Shown here: positions 8,226 through 15,304 of the stretch, piece by piece
Position numbering within the stretch: position 1 is the stretch's first letter
Layout: each line of letters starts with the position of its first letter
NCBI GenBank assembly: GCA_001916965.1
Contig: MNTL01000077.1
Location: forward strand, 1-30,801
DNA length: 30,801 nucleotides
Direction: 5' to 3'
Source of the DNA: Roseburia sp. CAG:10041_57
GTDB taxonomy: Bacteria > Bacillota > Clostridia > Lachnospirales > Lachnospiraceae
Notes under the pieces: model-generated
Seen by the model: the letters and a program-made list of their open reading frames with translations, nothing else
Databases searched by the model: none
Told to the model about the DNA's origin: nothing
Position numbers and translations under genes: made by a program

Positions 8226-9065
8226 TTATTTACTATAATCGTAGAAGCCAGCGCCTGTCTTCTTACCAAGCTTACCTGCACGAACCATCTTTCTAAGAAG
8301 TGGTGAAGGAGCATACTTGGAATCGCCTGTCTCAGCATAGATTACTTCCATGATAGCAAGTACGATATCAAGTCCGATGTAATCGCCAAGTGCTAAAGGT
8401 CCCATAGGATGATTTGCACCGAGCTGCATAGCAACATCAATATCCTTAACACTTGCAACACCTGCTGCATATACGTTGATTGCTTCGTTGATCATAGGGA
8501 TCAGGATTCTGTTTACTACGAAACCTGCTGCCTCGTTAACCTCTACAGGTGTCTTACCGATTTCTGTAGCGATTGCTTTGATCTTCTCAACTAATTCCTT
8601 AGGTGTGTTAGCACCTGCGATAACTTCTACTAACTTCATTCTGTCAGCAGGGTTAAAGAAATGCATACCTACTAAAGGACGGTCAAGACCTGCACCCATC
8701 TCTGTGATAGACAGGGAAGATGTATTTGTAGCGAAGATACAATCAGGTTTTACAATGTCCTGTAATTCCTTGAAGGTTGTCTTCTTGATTTCCATTTTCT
8801 CAGGAGCAACTTCGATTACCATATCACAATCTGTACAGATATCCTTTAAGCCAGTTGTGATCTTGGCAGCGATTGCATCTGCCTTTTCCTGTGTGATCTT
8901 TTCCTTGCCTACGAGGAAGTTAAGATTCTTTAAGATCTTAGCCTTACCGCCATCAGCAAATTCCTGCTTAATATCACATAAGCATACTTCATAGCCATCG
9001 GTCATTGCAAAAGCCTGTGCAATACCGGAGCCCATTGTACCAGCACCAATAATACCTACTTTCAT
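8226..9065 (-). CDS. hbd: 3-hydroxybutyryl-CoA dehydrogenase
   Basis: It reduces acetoacetyl-CoA to 3-hydroxybutyryl-CoA with NAD(P)H. The 279-aa protein has the Rossmann loop GAGTMGSG at residues 7-14, the conserved ATNTSSLSI segment near 114-122, and the HFFNPADRMKLVEV segment near 135-148 that carries the catalytic histidine. The C-terminal dimerisation domain includes GFVVNRILIP. AAGGAGG precedes the ATG at 9065. It is flanked by crt and bcd on the same strand with short gaps, as expected for the butyrate pathway. Confidence 0.96.
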   Translation of the reverse strand: MKVGIIGAGTMGSGIAQAFAMTDGYEVCLCDIKQEFADGGKAKILKNLNFLVGKEKITQEKADAIAAKITTGLKDICTDCDMVIEVAPEKMEIKKTTFKELQDIVKPDCIFATNTSSLSITEMGAGLDRPLVGMHFFNPADRMKLVEVIAGANTPKELVEKIKAIATEIGKTPVEVNEAAGFVVNRILIPMINEAINVYAAGVASVKDIDVAMQLGANHPMGPLALGDYIGLDIVLAIMEVIYAETGDSKYAPSPLLRKMVRAGKLGKKTGAGFYDYSK

Positions 9066-9113
9066 TGAAAGTTCCTCCTTGTATTATGAATCATATATTT
9101 TAATTTAGTTGAA

Positions 9114-9899
9114 TTAGCAATTCTTGAATGGCTCTTTTACCTTTTCCTTATTCTTGTCAAGGAAGAAAGCCATACCATACTTCTGATCTTCTGTCTCGAA
9201 GCAGTCACCGAAGAGCTTCTCTTCGATTACGATTGCTTCATCCATATCTGCGTCTAAGCCTTCGTTAATAGCCTTCTTGCAGTTACGGACAGCGATAGGA
9301 GCATTCTTTGCAATAGTAGCTGCCATCTTCTCTGCTGCAGGCATTAACTCTTCTGCAGGATATACAGCATTTACAAGACCGATTCTGTATGCTTCGTCTG
9401 CCTTGATATTTCTTGCTGTGTAGATCATCTGCTTAGCCATACCAGCACCTACGAGACGGGCAAGTCTCTGTGTTCCACCAAATCCAGGTGTGATACCAAG
9501 ACCTACTTCAGGCTGACCAAATACTGCATTCTCAGAACAGATTCTGATGTCACAGCTCATGGAAATCTCACATCCGCCGCCAAGTGCAAAGCCGTTAACT
9601 GCTGCGATAACAGGGATAGGGAATGTTTCCAGCTTGCGGAACACATCGTTACCCTTCTTACCGAAAGCTTCGCCTTCAGCCTTGGTTAATGTGCTCATTT
9701 CTCCGATATCTGCACCTGCAACGAATGACTTAGCACCTGCTCCTGTGAGGATAAGGCATCTTACTTCGTCAAGGTTTACAGCATCCAGAGTTGCGTTTAA
9801 TTCATCAAGTACCTGAGAATTTAATGCATTCAAAGCCTTTTCGCGGCTGATGGTGATCTTACCAACTGCGCCGTTCTGCTCATATACTATATATTCCAT
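9114..9899 (-). CDS. crt: Crotonase (3-hydroxybutyryl-CoA dehydratase)
   Basis: It dehydrates 3-hydroxybutyryl-CoA to crotonyl-CoA. From ATG 9899 the protein is 261 aa, usual for Crt. The oxyanion-hole segment SFVAGADIGEM and the ALGGGCEISMSCD segment, with the two glutamates of the crotonase active site near residues 115-140, are visible. The frame extends to 9950, but that stretch overlaps the intercistronic hairpin and is not conserved-looking. The AAAGG ribosome binding site lies about 12 bases from 9899, somewhat far, and an ATG four codons earlier is a minor alternative. It is the second gene of the operon, after thiolase. Confidence 0.95.
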   Translation of the reverse strand: MEYIVYEQNGAVGKITISREKALNALNSQVLDELNATLDAVNLDEVRCLILTGAGAKSFVAGADIGEMSTLTKAEGEAFGKKGNDVFRKLETFPIPVIAAVNGFALGGGCEISMSCDIRICSENAVFGQPEVGLGITPGFGGTQRLARLVGAGMAKQMIYTARNIKADEAYRIGLVNAVYPAEELMPAAEKMAATIAKNAPIAVRNCKKAINEGLDADMDEAIVIEEKLFGDCFETEDQKYGMAFFLDKNKEKVKEPFKNC

Positions 9900-9922
9900 G
9901 TTAATAACCATACCTTTCAGCA

Positions 9923-9977
9923 GCCTGCAGATGTTACTCTGCAGGCACAAATTAACTGTATGAAGTTCTTTTCATAC
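9923..9977 (-). promoter_or_regulatory. Two hairpins in the thiolase-crotonase gap
   Basis: A perfect 9-bp stem (9923-9931 with 9938-9946) and a 7-bp stem (9958-9964 with 9971-9977) lie between the thlA stop and the crt start. Neither is followed by a T-run. They could tune relative expression or mRNA processing within the operon. Confidence 0.5.
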
Positions 9978-9990
9978 TATGCTACTTAAA

Positions 9991-11172
9991 TTAGTCTCTC
10001 TCAACGATTGTAGAGCAGCCCATACCGCCACCGATACAAAGTGTTGCAAGACCCTTCTTAGCATCTCTCTTCTGCATCTCATGAAGCAGTGTAACAAGGA
10101 TACGGCATCCGGAAGCTCCAACAGGGTGTCCAAGTGCGATAGCACCACCGTTTACATTCAATACATCATTGGAGAATTTCAGATCAGCCTGTACTGCTAA
10201 TGACTGTGCTGCGAATGCTTCGTTAGCTTCAATCAGGTCAAAATCATTGATATCCATACCAGTCTTAGCAAGAACCTTCTTTGTAGAAGCTACAGGACCA
10301 ACACCCATGATAGAAGGATCTACACCGCCAAGAGCACCAGCTACCCATGTAGCCATAGGCTTAACACCTAATTCCTTAGCTTTCTCTTCGCTCATAACAA
10401 CGATTGCTGCTGCACCGTCATTGATACCTGATGAGTTAGCTGCTGTTACGATTCCGTCTGGCTTGAATGCAGGACGTAACTTAGCGATACCTTCCTTTGT
10501 TGTGCCAGGACGAGGACCTTCATCTGTATCTACAATGATTGTTTCTTTCTTCTTCTTAACTTCTACAGGAACGATTTCATCCTTGAACTTGCCTTCAGCC
10601 ATAGCCTTCTCGCATTTCTGCTGTGACCATGCTGCGAACTCGTCAAGCTGTTCTCTTGTAAGACCATACTTCTCTGCTACGTTCTCTGCTGTGATACCCA
10701 TATGATAGTTGTTGAATGCATCCCATAATGCATCGTTTACCATGGTATCTACTAATGTAGCATTGTTCATTCTATATCCATAACGTCCCTGCATAGCAGC
10801 GTAAGGAGCCATAGACATGTTCTCCATACCACCTGCAACAACGATATCAGCATCGCCTGCCTTGATCATCTGTGCAGCCATGTTTACACAGTTCAGACCA
10901 GAACCACATACAACGTTTACTGTAACTGCTGGTGTTTCGATAGGAAGTCCAGCCTTTAAAGCTGCCTGACGTGCTACGTTCTGTCCTAAACCAGCCTGGA
11001 TAACACATCCCATATATACATGATCAACCTGTTCAGGAGCTACGCCTGCTCTTTTAAGAGCTTCCTTAATAACGATAGAACCAAGTACCGGTGCTGGAGT
11101 TGTGCTTAATGCACCGCCCATTGTACCGATTGCTGTACGACATGCGCCTGCTAATACGATTTTCTTTGACAT
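9991..11172 (-). CDS. thlA: Acetyl-CoA C-acetyltransferase (thiolase)
   Basis: It condenses two acetyl-CoA to acetoacetyl-CoA, the first step toward butyrate. From ATG 11172 the protein is 393 aa. An upstream in-frame start at 11241 is rejected because GGAGGA lies just before 11172. The nucleophile Cys89 is in NVVCGSGLNC. The catalytic histidine is in GHPVGASG and the second cysteine in CIGGGMG near the C-terminus. It is the first gene of the thl-crt-hbd-bcd-etfBA operon, with a recognisable promoter 80 bases upstream. Confidence 0.96.
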   Translation of the reverse strand: MSKKIVLAGACRTAIGTMGGALSTTPAPVLGSIVIKEALKRAGVAPEQVDHVYMGCVIQAGLGQNVARQAALKAGLPIETPAVTVNVVCGSGLNCVNMAAQMIKAGDADIVVAGGMENMSMAPYAAMQGRYGYRMNNATLVDTMVNDALWDAFNNYHMGITAENVAEKYGLTREQLDEFAAWSQQKCEKAMAEGKFKDEIVPVEVKKKKETIIVDTDEGPRPGTTKEGIAKLRPAFKPDGIVTAANSSGINDGAAAIVVMSEEKAKELGVKPMATWVAGALGGVDPSIMGVGPVASTKKVLAKTGMDINDFDLIEANEAFAAQSLAVQADLKFSNDVLNVNGGAIALGHPVGASGCRILVTLLHEMQKRDAKKGLATLCIGGGMGCSTIVERD

Positions 11173-11218
11173 TGCCAATTCCTCCATTTGTTTTAAAAGA
11201 GTTTCTGTTTTTCGCTTG

Positions 11219-11261
11219 ATTGTTATTTTTATCACAATCATTGTTATTATTTTATCACATT
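11219..11261. repeat. Two 21-bp direct repeats at the thlA transcription start
   Basis: The unit ATTGTTATTTTTATCACAAT at 11219-11238 is followed directly by a near copy at 11240-11261 that differs by small insertions and changes. They span the predicted -10 box and the start of the leader, so they could be an operator, or simply an AT-rich duplication. Confidence 0.5.
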
Positions 11262-11277
11262 GTTAAAAAAAAAGCAA
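11249..11277 (-). promoter_or_regulatory. Promoter of the butyrate operon with a Rex-like half-site
   Basis: On the minus strand TTGCTT (11272-11277) and TAAAAT (11249-11254) are 17 bases apart. The plus strand reads TTGTTAA-AAAA-AAAGCAA at 11260-11277. The first half fits the clostridial Rex operator consensus TTGTTAA-N4-TTAACAA exactly and the second only partly. Another TTAACAA lies at 11307-11313. Redox control by Rex is known for butyrate genes of Clostridium and is inferred here. Confidence 0.5.
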
Positions 11278-11336
11278 TCTATTTATCTCTGATATTCGAT
11301 ATTTTATTAACAAATTTTTATCATATTTTTTGTGGA

Positions 11337-12401
11337 TTATTCAGAGTGCTCCGAAATGCTGTTACTCCTGCTTTTTTCATAAGCTTCTACCGCAGGATCA
11401 CGCATTTTGTACTGTCTTTTCCATTCCTTTGTCGCATCATCACGCACGACTTTACTTCTGTGTGCGTGCAAAAAACGTGCAAGCTGGTAGAAATCTATCC
11501 ATATCTCATTATCGCACTCTTTCTGCGACTCATCAAAAATAAGCTGTAAGCCTGCGTGCAGATGTACTGTCTTGATATTATTCACATTCTCCGTATCACT
11601 GTAACCGGTATGCCCCATATATCCGATCACATCACCTGCTGTCACTACATCTCCTTCCTCCAGACCTTCTGCATAAGGTCTGTTCTGACGCAGATGGGCA
11701 TAATAGTAATATCTTTTCTTATCAAAACTGCGTATACCAATACGCCAGCCGCCATACCGGTTCCATCCAAGTGCCTCTACATAACCTGACTCGGTTGCTA
11801 TGACCGGCGTTCCCACAAGCCCCATCATATCATGTCCCAGATGCGGTCTGCGATATCCGAAGCTTCTGGCTGCGCCAAAATCATCATAATCCTGATAATC
11901 AAAGCCCGCCGCTATGGGAGAATAGGCCTTGAGACCATATTGACGATTCCATTTTACGACACCTTCTTTAGTCTCTTCCTCTATTTCATATTCCCCCAGC
12001 ATGCCACTCAATACAGCACCATATGCCTCATAGTAATAATTAAAATACTTATATTTATCCGCCAGGTCTTCTCTGCTCACAGTCTGACTGGTCAGCTCAG
12101 CCGCAATTTCGTCTATATATTTCAGCGACTTATCATCAAATTCTCCCCCTCCTCTGACTGCCGCATAGGCAAGAAGTGTAATCCAGTCAAGATGCACTTC
12201 TTCCTGGTAACTTTCAATGTCCATTCTGCATGCCTTTTGCAGTGCCTGTGTACTGGCGTTAAACTCTACCCATTTAATATAGTCACCACTTACTGTACTC
12301 GCCGATTCATTACACCTTATCTGGTACAAAATAATTCCAATGCCTATCACAAGAGCTGCGATAATGGCTATTCCCTTCTTCGTCTTCACCTGATACCTCA
12401 T
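11337..12401 (-). CDS. Membrane-anchored M23 (LytM-type) peptidase
   Basis: This is a probable peptidoglycan endopeptidase or an envelope protein with that fold. The 354-aa chain has an N-terminal membrane segment at residues 11-27 and then an extracellular region. The peptidase core lies at about 185-290. The zinc-ligand pattern looks complete: HLGHD (H187, D191), the YYYYAHLR histidine at 236, and HLHAGL (H280, H282). The core therefore looks catalytically competent. The ribosome binding site before ATG 12401 is weak. It sits between the hpf terminator and the butyrate promoter, so it is probably transcribed alone. No terminator is visible after it, so some read-through into thlA is possible. 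The exact substrate is unknown. Confidence 0.85.
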   Translation of the reverse strand: MRYQVKTKKGIAIIAALVIGIGIILYQIRCNESASTVSGDYIKWVEFNASTQALQKACRMDIESYQEEVHLDWITLLAYAAVRGGGEFDDKSLKYIDEIAAELTSQTVSREDLADKYKYFNYYYEAYGAVLSGMLGEYEIEEETKEGVVKWNRQYGLKAYSPIAAGFDYQDYDDFGAARSFGYRRPHLGHDMMGLVGTPVIATESGYVEALGWNRYGGWRIGIRSFDKKRYYYYAHLRQNRPYAEGLEEGDVVTAGDVIGYMGHTGYSDTENVNNIKTVHLHAGLQLIFDESQKECDNEIWIDFYQLARFLHAHRSKVVRDDATKEWKRQYKMRDPAVEAYEKSRSNSISEHSE

Positions 12402-12450
12402 GTTTTCAAGCCATTATTACAATATATGTGTCCGCAGATTATGATATGTA

Positions 12451-12484
12451 CACAAAAACAGGTACCGGATTGCTCCGATACCTG
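12451..12484 (-). terminator. Intrinsic terminator after hpf
   Basis: An 11-bp stem (12459-12469 with 12474-12484, one wobble) with a 4-base loop is followed on the minus-strand transcript by TTTTTGTG. It lies 25 bases beyond the hpf stop. Confidence 0.88.
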
Positions 12485-12508
12485 CATATGTTTCTTCATT
12501 CAGTTGTA

Positions 12509-13042
12509 TTAATTCTCCGGTTCAATTAATCCGTATGTATTGCCTTTACGCTTGTACACTACATTGACCTCATCTGTTTCTGCATTGCAGAATACGAAGA
12601 AATCATGTCCTAACAATTCCATCTGGATACAAGCATCTTCTGCATACATAGGTTTGATGTCGAACTTCTTGGTACGAACGATCTTGATATCGTCTTCTTC
12701 ATCCTCGTAGTCCTTGTCCAGGAAATCTGTTCTCAAGCTTGCTGCACCTGCCTGCTGCTCTGCTCTGAACTTATTCTTATATTTCTTTAACTGTCTCTCT
12801 ATCACCTCTGCTGCAAGATCAATGGATACGTACATATCATTGCTGACCTGCTCAGAACGAATGATATTTCCCTTAATAGGAATGGTGACCTCTATCTTCT
12901 GTCTCTCTTTCTCAACACTAAGTGTTGCATGTACCTCCGTTTCCGGCGTGAAGTATTTCTCCAGCTTGCCAATCTTGTCCTCTACTGCTGCTTTTAAGCC
13001 TGCCGTTACATCGATGTTCTTTCCGCTGATAATAAATTTCAT
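12509..13042 (-). CDS. hpf: Ribosome hibernation promoting factor, long form
   Basis: Long HPF dimerises 70S ribosomes into inactive 100S particles in stationary phase. From ATG 13042 the protein is 177 aa. The N-terminal S30AE/YfiA domain spans about residues 1-100, a charged linker follows (DKDYEDEEDD), and the C-terminal dimerisation domain runs from about 120 with FDIKPMYAEDACIQMELLGH. An in-frame start at 13072 is rejected because MKFIISGKN is the usual N-terminus and AAGGGA lies nine bases upstream. It is monocistronic, with its own promoter and terminator. The leader holds nested inverted repeats that may control it. Confidence 0.94.
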   Translation of the reverse strand: MKFIISGKNIDVTAGLKAAVEDKIGKLEKYFTPETEVHATLSVEKERQKIEVTIPIKGNIIRSEQVSNDMYVSIDLAAEVIERQLKKYKNKFRAEQQAGAASLRTDFLDKDYEDEEDDIKIVRTKKFDIKPMYAEDACIQMELLGHDFFVFCNAETDEVNVVYKRKGNTYGLIEPEN

Positions 13043-13066
13043 GATGCCACATCCCTTCGTACTTAT

Positions 13067-13139
13067 TATCATAAGCTGTTATAACAACTTATGATATATA
13101 AGAGATTTATGAGATTGTATCTCCTTGCCTCTCTTATAT
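13067..13139. repeat. Nested palindromes in the hpf leader
   Basis: A 30-bp palindrome (13067-13096) has one mismatched pair: outer TATCATAAG/CTTATGATA arms around TGTTATAACA. Beside it, a perfect 10-bp inverted repeat ATATAAGAGA (13096-13105) / TCTCTTATAT (13130-13139) encloses a small GAGAT/ATCTC hairpin. All lie between the predicted -10 and the ribosome binding site of hpf, so they would fold in the mRNA leader or serve as an operator. Confidence 0.6.
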
Positions 13140-13148
13140 TGTATATTG

Positions 13149-13176
13149 ATTATATCATACCCAGGGATTTTTTCAA
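13149..13176 (-). promoter_or_regulatory. Promoter of hpf
   Basis: On the minus strand TTGAAA (13171-13176) and TATAAT (13149-13154) are spaced 16 bases, with an extended TG just before the -10. This is a strong housekeeping-type promoter about 110 bases upstream of the hpf start. Confidence 0.7.
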
Positions 13177-13302
13177 TATTTTTTGTGCTATTTTCTAAAT
13201 TTTATAATAAAGAAATGAAATTTTTATACATTTTTTGACATTAAAATTGTCAATCCAATTTTGAGTTTTTTTGACAAAAAGCAAAATTTTATGAGTCCTG
13301 CA

Positions 13303-13430
13303 CAAAACGCCTGTTTGCAAAAAGACACACCCACATCCACTCAAAACGCCTGTTTTTTATGTGGATAATGTGGATAACTTGGTGTATAAGTTCATTTTAC
13401 TAGATTTTGAGCTTTTTACCATGTGGATAT
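13303..13430. other. DnaA-box-like cluster with 14-bp direct repeats
   Basis: This lies in the 540-bp gap between hpf and the NlpC/P60 gene (13043-13583). TGTGGATAA occurs twice head to tail with no spacer (13360-13368 and 13369-13377), matching the DnaA box TTATNCACA on the other strand, and TGTGGATAT follows at 13422-13430. The 14-mer CAAAACGCCTGTTT occurs at 13303-13316 and again at 13342-13355. Surrounding DNA is AT-rich. No gene was seen in the gap beyond the hpf promoter and leader. Confidence 0.5.
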
Positions 13431-13539
13431 TTTGTGAACGTATAAAAAAATGACTGTTATGTCACATTTACAATTATTTACAAATTTGTGCATTCTGCTA
13501 ATATCTGTAACCTGGTTTCTTTGGCTTTGTCTTGTACGT

Positions 13540-13570
13540 AAAAGGATGGGGTCTTTCGCCCCCATCCTTT
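13540..13570 (-). terminator. Terminator after the NlpC/P60 gene
   Basis: AAAGGATGGGG pairs with CCCCATCCTTTT around a GCGAAAGA loop, 14 bases after the stop. The T-tract after the stem is short. Confidence 0.75.
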
Positions 13571-13583
13571 ATTCTATCCTGCA

Positions 13584-15113
13584 TTAGAAAATTCTTCTTA
13601 CTGCAAGAATACTTCTGTAATTTGCGTTGGAAATGATAATTCCTGTCTTGCTTGTACTTGCATGTACGATCTGTCCATTGCCAATGTAGAGAGCTACATG
13701 ACCTGAGTAACATACAATATCACCAGGCTGTGCATTTGCCAGACCGCCTACGTCATATCCCCTGCTTCTCAATGCGGAAGAGGAATGAGGAAGGCTGACA
13801 CCAAAGTTCGCATATACGCTCATAACAAATCCAGAGCAGTCTGTTCCGTTTGTTAAGCTTGTGCCGCCATATACATAAGGATTACCAACAAACTGTGTTG
13901 CATAATCAATAACTGACTTGCCCATCTCACTGCCGGCTGAGCTTGCCGCTGTAGCCTGTGCAGCTTCGATCACTGCTTCTGTCTGAGCCTGCTTCTGTAC
14001 AGTCTGTTCTGCCGCCTGAGCCGCTCTGGTCGCTTCTGTTGCAGCAGCTGCTGCTCTTGCTTCCTCACGCTCCTTGGCTTCTTCTGCCAGACGTGCTTCT
14101 TCTTCTGCCTTAGACTCTGCATGCACGAAATCAGTTCTCAGATTTACATATTCTCTGGATACGTAGCCATCGCCTTCTTCAATTGCTACTTTAACCCAGC
14201 CCTCAAGTTCTTCTACAACAACCAGTTCTTCTTCAATAGGAACAAGTCCCAATACTGCTGATTCTGTACTTGCTTCCTGTCTAACCTTCAGAGTCGTTGT
14301 ATTAACAACTGCATAAGTAGTACCTACCTGCTTAGCCAAAGCCTGTGCTTCATCACCTGTTACACAATACTCAGCCTTTACATATCCGGTACAGTTACCT
14401 GATGTAATCTTATACCAGCCATTTACTTCTTCTTCGAATTCACCAACAGACTTATCATATAATTTACCTACGATTTCGCCGTCTTCACTAGGAATACTTC
14501 TTACATTCACATAGTTATTAACCTGTGCAATAACCAAACCTCTGAAATCCTGTTCTTCCTCTGTGGCAACTTCTGTTGTTTCCTCTTCGGTTGCTTCTTC
14601 TGTCGTCTCTTCCTCTGTAGCAGCTTCTGTTGTTTCCTCTTCTACAGTCTCTGTCTGACTTTCTTCAGAAGATTCTTCACCGGATTCCTCTGTTGCAGCT
14701 TCTGTATCTTCATAAGTATCTGTTGCAGAGAATCCTGCACTCAAACTGTCTGTAATGCTCTTTGTCCCATCATTATCTGTATTATCACCAGAAACAGAAT
14801 CAACCAGTGCCTGTACTACGTCAGAATCAACAGTTGTCTCCTCCTGCATAGGTGTCTCTGCCATGGCTACCTTCTCAGATGCAATGATAATATTAGGCTG
14901 AATACCGGAAGCGCTTTCCAGATACGCAATGTTCTGAATAACTTCCTGTGTAAGTTCCTGTATTGTTGTTCCTTCCTCAAGAACGACTGCAATACCTGCT
15001 GCCGGTAATGTGGAAGACTGATTAATCTTTGCCTGTAAAGAAGTATAATATCCGGAAAGAGCGAACGTACCTGCCAAAGCGCACGCCGCAATTCTTATAC
15101 CGTGTTTATTCAT
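13584..15113 (-). CDS. Secreted SH3-domain NlpC/P60 peptidoglycan hydrolase
   Basis: This is a probable cell-wall endopeptidase cutting peptide stems. The 509-aa protein begins with a signal-like segment (about residues 5-22). A very acidic Glu/Thr-rich linker of imperfect repeats (about 130-187) follows, then two bacterial SH3 domains (about 193-250 and 267-327), an Ala/Glu-rich likely coiled coil (about 331-390), and the C-terminal NlpC/P60 domain (about 398-509). The catalytic residues are visible: Cys426 in GTDCSGFV, His472 in SGHVALY and His484 in QIVHAS. It has its own promoter region with WalR-like repeats and its own terminator, so it is monocistronic. The low-complexity linker probably spans the wall. 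Confidence 0.93.
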   Translation of the reverse strand: MNKHGIRIAACALAGTFALSGYYTSLQAKINQSSTLPAAGIAVVLEEGTTIQELTQEVIQNIAYLESASGIQPNIIIASEKVAMAETPMQEETTVDSDVVQALVDSVSGDNTDNDGTKSITDSLSAGFSATDTYEDTEAATEESGEESSEESQTETVEEETTEAATEEETTEEATEEETTEVATEEEQDFRGLVIAQVNNYVNVRSIPSEDGEIVGKLYDKSVGEFEEEVNGWYKITSGNCTGYVKAEYCVTGDEAQALAKQVGTTYAVVNTTTLKVRQEASTESAVLGLVPIEEELVVVEELEGWVKVAIEEGDGYVSREYVNLRTDFVHAESKAEEEARLAEEAKEREEARAAAAATEATRAAQAAEQTVQKQAQTEAVIEAAQATAASSAGSEMGKSVIDYATQFVGNPYVYGGTSLTNGTDCSGFVMSVYANFGVSLPHSSSALRSRGYDVGGLANAQPGDIVCYSGHVALYIGNGQIVHASTSKTGIIISNANYRSILAVRRIF

Positions 15114-15167
15114 TCATTTCTTCCTCCAAAGTATATTGAATACCCTCATAAAATTTGTACAATCTTT

Positions 15168-15225
15168 GTTACGATTTGTTACAAATTTGTTACACCCAAG
15201 AAATAAAGTAACATATCCTGTAACA
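15168..15225 (-). promoter_or_regulatory. WalR-like boxes upstream of the NlpC/P60 gene
   Basis: On the minus strand TGTAAC-AAATT-TGTAAC (15178-15194) fits the WalR/YycF consensus TGTWAH-N5-TGTWAH exactly, and a third imperfect copy (CGTAAC) follows at 15168-15173. A TGTTAC-N6-TGTTAC pair lies at 15208-15225. WalR controls wall hydrolases in Bacillus and Staphylococcus. Its role in this organism is inferred. Confidence 0.55.
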
Positions 15226-15233
15226 AATGTCAA
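15205..15233 (-). promoter_or_regulatory. Promoter of the NlpC/P60 gene
   Basis: On the minus strand a perfect TTGACA (15228-15233) lies 17 bases from a weak TACTTT (15205-15210). The spacer carries a TGTTAC repeat pair. Another TTGACA lies further upstream, near 15275, without a convincing -10. The leader is about 85 bases, with AGGAGGAAGAA before the ATG at 15113. Confidence 0.5.
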
Positions 15234-15304
15234 GTTTTAAGATGTACCATTTTTTACCATGCAGGGAGAAATTATGTCAACTGTTTTGTATATTTTGACG
15301 AATA

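Noticed and set aside
10169..10705. 178-codon open frame on the plus strand
   Set aside because: It is antisense to thiolase, whose full catalytic motif set is on the minus strand.
11832..12512. 226-codon open frame on the plus strand
   Set aside because: It is antisense to the M23 peptidase and the hpf terminator, with no ribosome binding site or recognisable domain.
13303..13430. Chromosomal replication origin
   Set aside because: Only two perfect DnaA boxes are seen and none of the genes usually at oriC (dnaA, dnaN, rpmH, gyrB) is nearby.
14550..14725. Repeated motif considered as a CRISPR or satellite array
   Set aside because: The repeats are short, imperfect and in frame, encoding the Glu/Thr linker of the NlpC/P60 protein.
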